The notes beneath the pieces were generated by a model. The model did no database searches. It saw only the letters and a list, made by a program, of their open reading frames with translations, and was not told the origin of the DNA. A stretch of DNA of 64,000 nt from Oasisia sp. SBJ-2009. Its lineage: Eukaryota > Annelida > Polychaeta > Sabellida > Siboglinidae. This document shows positions 1 through 13,100 of this stretch, piece by piece. Both the position numbers and the translations under genes were made by a program. Numbering within the stretch: position 1 is the stretch's first letter; each line of letters starts with the position of its first letter. Where the stretch lies: contig OZ024857.1 in NCBI GenBank assembly GCA_964017155.1, positions 20,217,404 to 20,281,403 on the forward strand. Reading direction: 5' to 3'.

Positions 1-94
1 TCGTACAAGTAGCCTGGAGGCAGAAATGTGGTGCTCATATCAGTTGACCGATCAATCATGTGATCTATTGCCTATAAAATGGCTGGTGGATATA

Positions 95-127
<33 letters not shown>

Positions 128-950
128 GAACTTTTGGACATTTTCTCCAGTACTCTGTTTGATACTGGGCATAAGTCTCTTCATTTGCAGCAAAATATTA
201 CGTAGGATAAAACAATTTAAACGACGGCTGTGTTCAAGAAAGAATGATCTGGACCATAGTAATGTGATGCACATAATTGTTTTATAACATAATTTGATTG
301 CAACACTGACTTATGTACATTTTAGTGCTGCTGTCAAATTCAGTAATTAATTGAGGGAAGTTCCATATCCGGTCACAGCATGCATGCATTAACGTTGGTC
401 ACGTCTCAATTTCGGATGAAATAGAACTACTGAGAACGACAAGCACCCTACCAGTGACCACTATCAGTGCCAGCATAAAATGGTTGGCTTGTAAATGTTC
501 TGAAAAAGACTGACTAGTTAAATGATACCCCATGAGAATCAGAGATCATACCAGGTAACGTTGTAAGCACGATACAAATATTATATACAGACTAGTCAGT
601 TAATAGAACCCTGTTGAGTATTGGAAACAACTAGAACTAGAAAAGCATCTCTATAATCAAAACTCACAAAATCATGACACATGAAAATACTGTGTTATTT
701 AACACATGCGCACACACTACTTAAATATAACATTCTGAGCAGATTCACACGTATGATGATCTCTCTTGTATAATTTAGCACTTGTGCGATCAATTGCAAA
801 AGTAAAAATAACTTAATATAATTAAAATTACATCTTGGTAACCATGAAGCATGAACCACTAACATATTTTCTAATTACTATACTACATATCTTTTTGGCC
901 ATAAAAGTGTTAATCAATTTAATGAAGCTTTACCTTATTACGACACTCAC
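1..950. other. ADAR intron at left edge
   Basis: AT-rich sequence with a TA dinucleotide run at about 90-127. I looked for the next ADAR exon on the minus strand and found none. Confidence 0.6.
90..127. repeat. (TA)n microsatellite
   Basis: An almost pure TA run with one TG interruption, in an ADAR intron. Confidence 0.95.
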
Positions 951-1133
951 CCAGTGTAAGAGAGCTGAGATAAATCGGCTCGAGGAAGTGGCTCAGTAGC
1001 GCCCCCTGCATGCCAACAATGTTCCAGCGACAGATTTTATCGCTGCAAGACATTGTGCGAAGTCGTTCACCGCGCACGATCCCGTCCCATGTCTGCTCCC
1101 CGAAGTCCGACTTGATTGGCAGCGTGCCTTCCC
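951..1133 (-). CDS. ADAR: ADAR exon 8 (SCSDK zinc ligand; last exon in window)
   Basis: 183 nt, phase 1 in and out. It encodes [31 protein letters not shown] and [20 protein letters not shown]. The Cys of SCSDK is the third zinc ligand. [18 protein letters not shown] is an ADAR signature. Donor GTGAGT at 950. The following catalytic exons are not found in 1-950. Confidence 0.96.
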
Positions 1134-4100
1134 CTGGATGTAAACGCAGGAATACACTTATAAGGGACAGTATTGTAGCTAACAGCCACCTAGCTTATGT
1201 TAGAAATGTACATCAACCTATCTGATCGAAGCAGGGCTTTATGCAGGATCAAATTATTGCCAGTCACACTTTTGGTGGACATGTGGATGTTAACTGTTAA
1301 GTCAATTCACAAACTTTAAATGTATTTTTTGACCTAAAAAGGACTACAAACACACATTTGACACCATTTACACTCACTTTCAAGGCATAACTAACAATAT
1401 CTATGGTTTTGGAAGACCTTTTTTGCTCCTTCATTTTTTACCCATCCACCCATATTTCTACCCGTCCATATTTGTTTTTACCCATCCAAATGACGGGCGT
1501 ACATGTCTCTGCATAAAGCTATGGATCGAAGGTTGTTTCTGTGGGTGTCTGACTGAGCTGGACTGATCTGATCAACGTGTTTGCACGTGTTATCCAACGT
1601 AGAGAAAGAAGCAATTGTTAGATTATTATAATAGAGGAATATAGGTAATCTTTTCGTACTTTATTTACATAACATTCTTGCTGCTAAAATATATATGGTA
1701 AACATGTCCAGTCTGTCAAACAAAATAGTGTTTGTAATTATAAACTTGTATCAGCAAAATGTGTACACTCTAAAGAAAACATTCTCTCTGTATTGCTCCT
1801 GGCCAAATTTGGACTACTACAACAGATTTGGCAAACTTCCTGCTAAGAATTACTAATGCCAGCGTATTGAAAGCTTTTGAAACTATTCACACCTATTCAC
1901 ACAAACCTGATCAATAATTAAGCCAATCTGCAATGAGCAAATCAAGGAGAAATTTTAAGAAATTACTATAACCTCTTCGACTGCATAACTGTTAAAACTG
2001 ACAAATGTCACTGTTGAATATCTAAATTTCGCATGAATAAAATATGTTCGATAATATTATAATGTGGAATTAGAAAGTGACATCATTTATGTCAAAACAC
2101 AGTCATGACACATTCTGACTCCATATGTACATGTAACTAGTTTTAAATATTATGGTGACACTACATAGGTCACATTATTTTCTCATCAACTTGGTTTTGC
2201 AAATGTGTAGTGTACGAAAATAAAAATATAATATTTTCATTTGACTGATTAAAGTGTGTACTTTTGTGAATAATGTTCAAAAGAATCAACTTTATTCATC
2301 ACTTTGAACACTTTACAAAAGGCCAATTGGCAGGCCAACTTTTAGACTTGCATTGATGGAATTTTGTTGGTTGAATGGGTTTCTACTGAACAAGCAATGA
2401 ACATTGCATTATTATTTAACTGCAGTTGCAAAACAGTTTTTTAGTTTTAAATAACATTGAAGTCACTTAAATTTTGGTTATTTTTTATATTTTGCTAGAC
2501 TAATAAATCTGTTGGTGGACTACCTATAGGACCTTTTGTTTCTGTTAGTCTTGCCGTCTAGTAAAATAAATGTTGAAGTTCTAACCCAGCATTGTCAACA
2601 ATATCTCTATGGAAACAAATGTCAACCACTTTGGAATGAAAATACATGTACAACCACGAAATGTGACGAGTGAAAAAGTGAATCTGATGCAGCACAATTA
2701 ATGAAATGAACAGGTCATGAAGTGCCTACCTCCTTCTATCTTTGTGCGTAGTAATCCCATTACAGCGGATGAGAATGTTGGATGATGCTCAGTTCCATCA
2801 TTGCTACATGTCAGGAATTGTTTGGAATCCCTAGAAAACAAATAAAACACAGCACCATAGATTATGTTTTTTAACATTTTCACAAGGCACACGTTGTTAT
2901 TATACCACCAGCAGTAATTCTTTTGTGCCTAAGCCTTCAGAAATCAAGCCCAGGGATGCAGTCACTAACAGTCTGATGTGCGCAGCTGCAATAACGTTGG
3001 CGTTTTTAAGAGTAAATTAAAGACTACCAGGGTAACTATTTTGGTGCCGCCTACCACTAACTTCTGGTTGCATATTTTATTAGTTTTACAATTGTTAGAT
3101 AACTACTTAGTCTACATTGGATGTTTGTACTAAAAACTTCATTTTAATTTTTCTAATTTATTTAATATTATAAAAAATATATTATATATTAAACAATTAA
3201 TTTACATATTTATTTAGCTAATATACATGATATAAATATATGTATATTACATTGAATGTATATACTGACTCGTATATTGTGCAGCACCATAGAACATCAC
3301 TGCATAAATATGGTGCTATATAAATTAGTAAACATTTACATTTTACATTTATGTCTCCGTCAACCTCAAATTCGATATATCAGTTGATAAACAAGATAAA
3401 ATACCTGACAAATTCTGCACTATCGATAAAAAAAATTACAAATCCTTCCCAGGATGCTTTGTAGATTTGTCATCCAGTTCAGCATTTTTACCTCTGAGAC
3501 ATGAGAGCTCCGTCTCCACATGGTGCTGTTGTGATGTATAGATGAAATGTTATTCCAGGTTTAACCCTTAGCTTCCCGGAGGTGGCGTCTTCAAATATGG
3601 TCTGTGGATCCCCTGAAGCGTGCACCTGCAGCTTTCGGTACAGGAATCTGGCAGCAGAATGTAGCAAATTATATCATAAGTGATTGTTTCCAGTTCCGTG
3701 TAACTTAAAAAAATTAATACAAATCTACAGATATTATTATAATTGTAGGAAAAATGGTTTTGTCAATAAGGAAGACACAAGTGAAGAATCTGAGAGGGAA
3801 ATAAAATTTTTGACTGTCGTTTCTGTGACATCTATAACGGGAAATAACAATTTTTTTTCAGTGACATGGATAATTGACAGTTTGAAAATGCAGAAATTAC
3901 ATTTTCCACCCAAATATATCATCCTTTCTAAAAGAATTCATCCAGTTGTCTTTTTAGACAATAACTGTGATATCAGCACTAGTAAAAAAAATCCCAAGTA
4001 ATAATTCAACAATACTTAATGGATATCTTGTAACTTACATGATCTGAAATGTGAAATATATCTTGTTCTTAGCAGCATCAAGCAGGCATATGTGTATTCT

Positions 4101-7100
4101 TTACCAGTAACCACCTTTTGGGTGCTTTGTTGCATTTTTATTTTGTGATGTTCAAATGCTGAATCTACGGCCCTGTTTTGGAGATATTCACGTATTTATG
4201 GATAAATAAATTTAGTTTTCATTCTGACATTAGGCCAGTGATGTTTCACCATTGAGTGGATCCACAAATAACAGCAGCTACCTGAGGAATCCACGGCGAG
4301 TGATGATTTCAGCGTGCGAGTCATTCACTGTCTGCCCCTCTAGACTTAGACTCTCTCCAGTTATACAGCGGTTTCCTGCAGCAAAACACAACATACACAG
4401 TTTATGTTGTGTACAAACATACAATATATTACACAAATGCAATTAGATTCCTCAACGAAATGATCCAAGCAGTTAAATTTTGAAAAAGCATGCATAATGC
4501 TATAAACACTTGTCTAACTTCAAGTATAAACTCGTACCAAGTAAGAATAATTTATGTTAGTTTCTAGGGGGTATATATAAACTCCTGATTGTGGCTACAA
4601 AGTGGCAAAAGACAAAGATTATCTAAGCTTTACACAACTTGTTTTGAGTACAGAAGTAACAGAACCATTTAAAATATACATTAAAAAAGTAACTTGTAAC
4701 TATTTCTGGATCTATCCGTAGCCCCATCCTGTAAGTGGACAGTTTGACTACTAATAAAACTTTATTTTTACGCCATCAAATCCAGGATGGCTGTCCCGTT
4801 CACGGATGTGTACAAACTGTACATGCGTCAGAGGTGTCAACTTGTACGGTTTTCCCGTAAGCCTTACAGATTTTTGCGATCTGCACGGGCTTACGGGCGT
4901 ACGATACAATCCTTACGGATATTTATGATTTTGCTGAAACAAATATTTTTTGCGATCTCCATGAAATATTTCAAAATAGCGCTGAAATTTACCGCGAAAT
5001 ATTTTATTTACAAAATGGCGGCGGACAGAGCAGCCAATCACCCAGTTTCCAATTAACCAAGCGCAAACAAAATCTATCTAATTTACCCAACTGGGAGTGG
5101 ATAATTGGTTTTATTTCTGGCTGGCTATTGTCTTGCGTGTTTTTCTGTGTCACCGGACAATGGGAATGCCTGTTAACTAATTGCAATCGCCGAATCAAGT
5201 CTAAGGTTGAGCTCATCCTCAGACAACAAACTTAACAATGCCCTGAATTGCAGTTATTTAAATCACTTCTTACTTAGATGATTGAGCATTGAAAGCAGTC
5301 TAATAAATGCCTAGGTGCAATGCATACCCCTTGCCTGTTGCTTAAATTGTTTATAAGCTTTATTGGAGCTCCTGCGAACAGCTGCGGTACCCACCGCATA
5401 CAATCCAATCTTGTAGAATGAAGTGCAATCCATTCATATCTTTACAAATAATATCCATCCACGCATCTACACTACAGGTGTATGTTTTTAAATATATGTA
5501 CTCTTTGGCTAAGCATTATTATTTGAGTATATTAGACATGTAAATTAAAAACATTCTTGTTATTATTGAATTGAATTTGAATTATCAACATACGAAAGCA
5601 TGGTGATTTAAATATCTCCCATCATGCCTCTGTCACCATGGCTTAGTTTGGCTCACAAAAAATAAATGCCATGTTCAAGTTTTACATGTAGAGATTATTT
5701 TAGTTGTGTAATAAAATATCATATAGATGCGGCTGCTTTTCATGCAAGGTATTCTTTTCAACGTATGATACATATCAGAAGTTAAAACAATTACTATGCT
5801 AATATAACTAGAACACAAGTAAATTACTGAACTGTATTTATTGATCTAGAACCATGTCTTCTTTCTAAAACAACAACATTTTTATATGAGATTAACATGG
5901 ATATATTTATATTTGGGGTATTAAGACTGGTAAATATTTTGTTGTTGTTAATGTCTTTTTCCTTTTTTGTAACATTATTCACATTTACGGTTAAAAACTT
6001 CTCTGTCATAAATGGTGAGCACATTTAGCGTCTAGAGCCAAAAACAGTCACTCAAAAAACCTTGAGGGGACACCTGCAATGTAGGGACACTTGCTTGGAT
6101 ACAGGAGTGTCCGCTGAAGAGAGGGACTACTGTATTTACAAACAGCTGGGGTGAAGTACTGTTATTAATTTAAAATAATTCAGTGCAATTGATGAATTTA
6201 TTTGTCACTAGGTATTTTATTGGAGCTGTCTTTATTGTTTTAATATTACAGTTACCTTTTAGTTTTACCGCTGCTTACAACAGAGAGCACGAGAATAAAT
6301 TATCTGTGCCAAAACAACTTGTGTTTTGTTTGTTATTCCATATAGGGGTGTATTATAGCGGGATCCTATGCCAAGATTGTGCTTCGTAATGGGTGTTGAC
6401 AATTTGTAAGGAGTTTTTGCAGATAGTAAGGATTTTTTGTCATGATCTTACAGATATGAGTTGTCCCAAGTTGACACCTCTGACATGCGTGGTAATTCTA
6501 AATATGATACTAATAAGTCTGGGTATTACTAGTACCCGGGTAGTGATTAAATAATAATAATAAATAGTAATGATGCGCTGTAAAACATGATAAAAACTAT
6601 CTAGTAAACGATTTACCTCTCAAGAAACAACTGGATCATAACATTCGAAGATGATAAAAACTGCATAAAATATGCTATGTATAAATTATATTAAGTGTAT
6701 TTTTACAGATAAACCTATATTCTTTAAAAGCAATATTAGATATGTGAAGCTAAAACAAAGAACTAAACAAAACAACAAATACCAGCTATACTATAATATT
6801 AATAAAATAAATAAGATTAAAAATATATAAAAAGTAATCTAAATCATTAGGTCCGTTGTGTGAAACTCCTTACAGAGAAATAACGATATCTTTAGTTGTT
6901 TCTTAATTTGTGGGATATTCATAAAAAATTAGTTTCACTGAGTGTCATTACAAGACACATTCACCACTCAGTAGTACTCACCTGACCCAAGACAGATGAC
7001 TTTCCCATCGTCCTCCGGCCCTGTCTTCATCACAAGTCCGGCCATCACCTTGCGTCCAGGCATACTGACCGTCACACCGCTGATGACCAGGTGAAATGCC

Positions 7101-10100
7101 TGGTGGCACAAGGCGGCCATCTTGTCAAAGTGAGTCGCCTGTGCCAGTCCCATCAGAGCCGCCTGCTGCGAACACACCACAAACACACATCCAATGTCTT
7201 TTACAAAAATGCGACAATTGTATATTCTAATCATCTGAAAATATTATTATTTATATAAAAATATCTGAAAATCTGAAAATATTATTATATTTTTTATGAG
7301 CAGCTAAGAATGTTTTAAATGTCTAGATGCTTAAATTAAATTTTTTAAAGATACAAATAAATTTACATAAATGCCTGACACTAACTTGCTTCTTAAAGTT
7401 GGAGTAGGTTCATTAACCTAGCCTCTTAGATCTGATGGGCTTGCTAACATACATTTGCACCCAATGCTACATTTTAACACTATGTTTATATAGAAATATT
7501 TTCATCAAAATTGTATTTTAATGTGTGCATAACAAATTATCTTAAAAGGCATATTTCAAATAATATTCTGTCACCATAAACTGCAGTAAACAGTGTGCCA
7601 CCTGCCAATATAAAATTGCCCACCACTCTATCAGCATCATTACCCCAAAGCATAGCTTTATGCAGAGACCCGTCCACCCGTTTTGACGGGTAAAAACCAT
7701 TGTGGATAGGTAGAAATGTGAAGGAGCAAAAAAAGACCTTTCAAAACCATAGATATTGTCAGTTGTGCCTTAGAAGTGAGAGTAAATGGTGTCATGTGTG
7801 TGTTTGTAGTCCATTTCAGGTCATCAGACAGTCACACTTTTAAAGTTTGTAAACTGGCTTAACAGTGAACATACATGTGTCCACCAAAACGTGTGACTGG
7901 CAATAATTTGGTCCTGCATAAAGCCCTGCCCCAAAGGCATCTGGGAAAATACCATATTGGCATGTTTAGTATTTGAAAGGCACTAAACTTACAGGGCCAA
8001 CCGGTGCATGTGACACTTTGATCTGCTCCTCTGACATCAGTATTCGCACTGCAACTTCCGCAGCCTCCTTTTTGCCGTCCTTCTTGTTCGTCACTGTGAC
8101 ATACGGAAACTGCCGACCACCCAGCACAGCAGCCATACGGAACCTACAACAGCCGTCAACATGTGGGACTAGTAGTGGCCTTGATTACCCATGCTCTGTG
8201 AGGTGGCAGCACTTGTAGCTCCCCACTTCCGCCTGGGGAATCAATGCTCTGCCAATGTTGCCACCAGGCCGGCCATATCTAGAATAGGGTAGAGATGCTA
8301 TTGGCTCTCAGGCCATAGCTTTATGCAGAGACCCGTCCACCCGTCATTTGGACGGGCAAAACCTATTTTTGACAGGTATAAATATGGGTGGAGGTAAAAT
8401 GTCTTAAAAATCAGACATTGTCAGTTATGATTTAGAAATCAGTGTAAATGTTGTCGCATGTGTGTTTGTAGTCCATTTCAGGTAAACTAGCTTAACAGTT
8501 GATGTACATGTGTCTACCATGTGTGACTGGCAAACAAATTATCCTGCTAAAGCCTTCTCTCACGCCAACTATGAAATAAACTAAAATGAGGATATACTTT
8601 TATAAGATAATACTATATCGTTACAAGTATTCAACGTTAAATTTATATTCCCACAAAAATAAGCAGAAAAAAATTCAATTGTTTATGAGGCAGGAATTAT
8701 GGCAGGATTAGCCTCGATTACTTGCACTTTGCAACCTGGCATTACTTTTTAGCCCCTCACACGGATAACATTCAAGAGCTGGCTAAGTCACCAGACTATC
8801 TTTTCTGCGAAGTTACGCAGCAAAGCGAGAATCTGTTTAGCAAAACAAGACTGGCAACAATTGTGCAAACAATTGGGTTACAGATCTTGACATAACTGTC
8901 ATGTATACAGGTATATAATTTCTACTTCCAATCTCTCGAACACACATTACTAACTGTAAGTAGCTCAAACAGAACTTAAATGCAACTGGTCGTGTGGTAT
9001 AAATTAAACACTCATTTTAACACCTGTTGCTTATGAAACTAAAGCATTAGAGATTTTGTGAAAGTAGAACATTTGGGAGTATAACTGATGTGAGTAGAAT
9101 CAGAATGTTTATTTTAATTACCACAAACCAAAGAAGTAACATATACACTTAGAGTGACCTTGTATGGAAGTTGCAACAATTAGATAAATTTACGGTCAAT
9201 ATATTTTTAGTTACAAAAAGTGGGACATTTAATCCAGAAAGTACAGCTACAAGAAAGTGGCATTTCGCACCAGGAAGCAATAATATTTACACCAGAATGC
9301 AGGCAGTTTGACTCCGCGAAAAAAAGCATATGAAGCAGCTCACCTTGGGTTGTGCGGGGGCCCTGTTTGACCAAACATTTCGACCGTTGCGGTCATCTTT
9401 CTCGACTGCGCAAACTCCATCAGTGCACTCACGGGGTTCTTATTCAAAGCCGCAAACGACTCGCTACTGAGCGACGACAGGGCCTCCTGGGTATTTTGAG
9501 ATCCCGTCTTCATCAACGGCGCCACCGAAGTCGGCACAGATTCATGCATTTTCAGTGCATTGAGAAGTTTCTGTGAATTGTCTTCGCCTACGATCTGAGG
9601 GCTCTGCACGAGCTGAATCCCCCGACCTATACCAATGCGCTGATACACTAGCGGCTCACAGCGAACTCCCAATGGTGAGGGAGAACTACTGGCGCCACCT
9701 GTTGAGCCAACGAGTGATCTAGACGTCATCATTTCAGCAGGGGAGAGTGGGATTCTAAACGGGCTTGATTCGTAGGTGATGGGGGGTTTCTGTGGTGTTG
9801 ACCAGCCTAACGCCGCATCGCTGGGCAGTGACGTCGGGCGCTTTGGAGTGCTATCACCAGCCTGGTCCTGCAATAGAGACCGACCAGCCGGCGTCATCTG
9901 CCACTGCGGCGGTGTCTCGTTCACTTTACTGATGAGACCTCGCTTGCTCATCTCATACAATGTCGCGTTGATATCCTGTTTACACCCGAGGCGCAAAGAG
10001 TGAACCAGGTGTAGTGTTGAACAGTGCTGCTTGGACGACATCGCCATGTGTTGTAGTATGGTCTTCTGCAGTGGCGTTTCGTGAGTTATACTCCCGGACA

Positions 10101-13100
10101 GACCTATACTGAACGACGGGGTTCTCTCTGTGAAGTCTCCATAACACGACGAGTTGCTGTGTTCGTCGTCCGACGTTGACAATGCTCGGAGAAGACGCAC
10201 CTGGTCGTTCAACATGGCACTGGTATCATCCTTCTCACCTTCGGCGTTGCCACCTGATGATGTTTCTCCGTCATCCGCTGCCTCGCGGGCATCACCAGCT
10301 ATCTGCATGTCGCTGTGATCTGCAGGAACGTCTGGGTCACACTGACCCGATGCGACACCACCAGTGTCACCAGCCATCTCTGTGTCATTATGACCTTGTG
10401 GATCATCTGGGTCACCTTGACCTGTTGCCTCATCTTCCTCTGTTTCCGGTTCACACGAGATCATCAATTTTTCAAGATTGTCCCCCTCGCTCTGTTCCTC
10501 TGCAATGCACTTACCAGCATCTGAAAATTGCTGTTCATCGTCGAGAGATTGCGGATTCTGTCGCGACTGTGTGACCTGTCCAATTGGCGGATTACAACTG
10601 GCATTCTCTGACATGGGCTTGGCCTCAATGTCATTACCATGTACTCTATCACCACCTCCAAGAACTCCTAGTAATCTGGGCTCGGTCGGAATCCCTCTAC
10701 CAGCACTACGCCCCATCAGTGCTGCACCACTACGGAACTCTGAAATGTGGGACATATAATTTTGCTGTAACGACACATAATTCACCGGTGCATCAGTTGG
10801 AACAGAATATGAAGAGACATTGTTGTACCCTGTCGCCACATTCCAGCTGCTTGACGAGCTGCCGAACTCTGGTTGGCTGCTCGTGGCATCCATCGGCAGT
10901 GCACCGATACGCCAAACCGGTGCTGCTCTTCCATCGCTTATAGCACATATGACCTTGTTGACCTTTGCAAGGCTGTACAGTGTCGGGTTGACATCTTTGG
11001 CTGTCACCATGCCGACGGCCTTGGCGATCTGCACTGCCTTCAAGCTGACCCTCTGTCGACTCAGACATGTCAGTATCGACCTCTCCAAGTCAGGTTTCTG
11101 TAGGTGTAAAGAGAAAGCATACTAGTGGTAATATATGTGAGTCCTGTTATGAGAAACGTATAATTATACAACGTACATGTTATTGCTGCTTTTGAAAACA
11201 TAAACTTGTGCAGCTTTTGAAACACACTATTTAGAAATTGTAAATCAATGTAAGGTAAATTTGGTAATTATCCATTTCAGTGCCACATTCACCCGATCGC
11301 CAATTATGCCAAGAAGTGCTAAAATTGATTGCACAAGTTTCGGTTTTCAACATCGACCCACACGGCTGGTGTCATTCTCATGTGCCAAATTACGTCAGTC
11401 TCAGCTTTCACTACCCCTGGGCTCCGGCACATATCTTTGAAAACTCCTCTTTTAACATCAGCAAATGTAACCGCCAATGAGGAGTGTGGTAGGCTTCCTG
11501 TCATGTGATATAATTTTGGGCAATTTCAGCCGCATGCTGTTTATGTATAGGATGTGAATTATATTGAGATTCCCGTCAGCATTGGGACATATATCTGAGC
11601 TGTTCCCACAGCTAACACAGTAGTGACTAACAAAGTCAATTGCTGTAATTTCATAGCTCAACTCAGCTAACTTCCACAGTTTGTGGAGACGATCAGCCAG
11701 GGGTAGTGTAGCACAATGCAATGACCCCTGACCTGGCAGGGGTAGAAATAGTGGTAGTCCGGTAGTCCAAGGACTACCAAAAACTTGGTCGGACTACCAA
11801 AGATGATGACAGCAGTAGTCCGATGGACTACCACAAAATTGGGGAATATTTTTCAAATTTTGTGTTTGTCATGTTATTCTGCTTAAATCTTGGCCATATG
11901 ACTACCAGACATATCTGAGGACTACCAGATTTGCCAACTAAGTAGTCCTGCTGACTACCAGAAATTGTGGAGTTATTTCTACCCCTGGACCTGTGATGAA
12001 GGCTGGCGTCCATGACACCACCGTAAATGGACCAATACAATTTATCGTTACAAAAACAGAAGGGAGGTGCTCGACTGCAGGTGTTATGTTTCAATATATG
12101 CATTAGTTTGACGACGAAAGTAAACCAGAAATCATCACAAAAACACTTTTTTAGCATGAAAAAACATTGGATGACAATCTAAGCGTGTATATCAGTGAAA
12201 GTAAGTTAAGTAGTGTTGTCCGACTTAAATGGAGATTAGGTGAAATCAGATGAAGCCAAATACCTGAACAGTATATAAACTTTAACTAGTTAGTTTGGAA
12301 AACCACTAAAAACTCATGGGTTTATGCTATCTAGACTGGTAGTAGAAATGACTATTAATACATGATACACGATAGAGCGATACTTCTTCTGGAAATCAAG
12401 AATTCGGGTCACTGACCCCACCTAGTGGGAAAAGGCGAAGAAGCGATACTTCTTCTTGTATCTGCACTCAATCATGGCCGACATCTTTTATCACATGGGT
12501 GTTTGCACTGAATTTCAATCCAGTTAAAGAAAACGAAGGACGACATCGAAGAACAATGTCTATGAGCATGAGATCGAATGATAATCTGTATTAGTTTATA
12601 TAGGAACTTTGGGGACATTTTGGTTGTCTGTGCCTGTAAAGCAACATTTCAAAATGTGGCCATATACGATATAGTAACATTTCAAAAGTAACTGTAATAA
12701 CGTTATTACTTGTATGTGCTGACTGTAAACTGATAACCCGTATAAGTGTTGTGTTAGATCTTAGATTATGTTTTGGTAGAGTCAAGTGAAACTATTTTGG
12801 CGACCGAACTATTTAAAATTAAACATCGTGTATTATTGTAAGTTGTAACTGGATCACTGGTCGTTATTCTACAGTCATACGAGATTCAACAGAACAAATT
12901 AAGTCTCCAAGCAATCTGGCCAATTCTTGGTTTGTAATAACGTGGAAGAACTAGGGACTAGAACTAGTATGAGATGTAGACAAAAAGATCAAGTCAAGTC
13001 TGACGATTGGATATAATCGTACGATAATCATAATGTGACCCAAAACTATTTGAGTTGTCCAACCTGGCGGAGGGCCAGGGGCAAAAGACTATACCTGACT

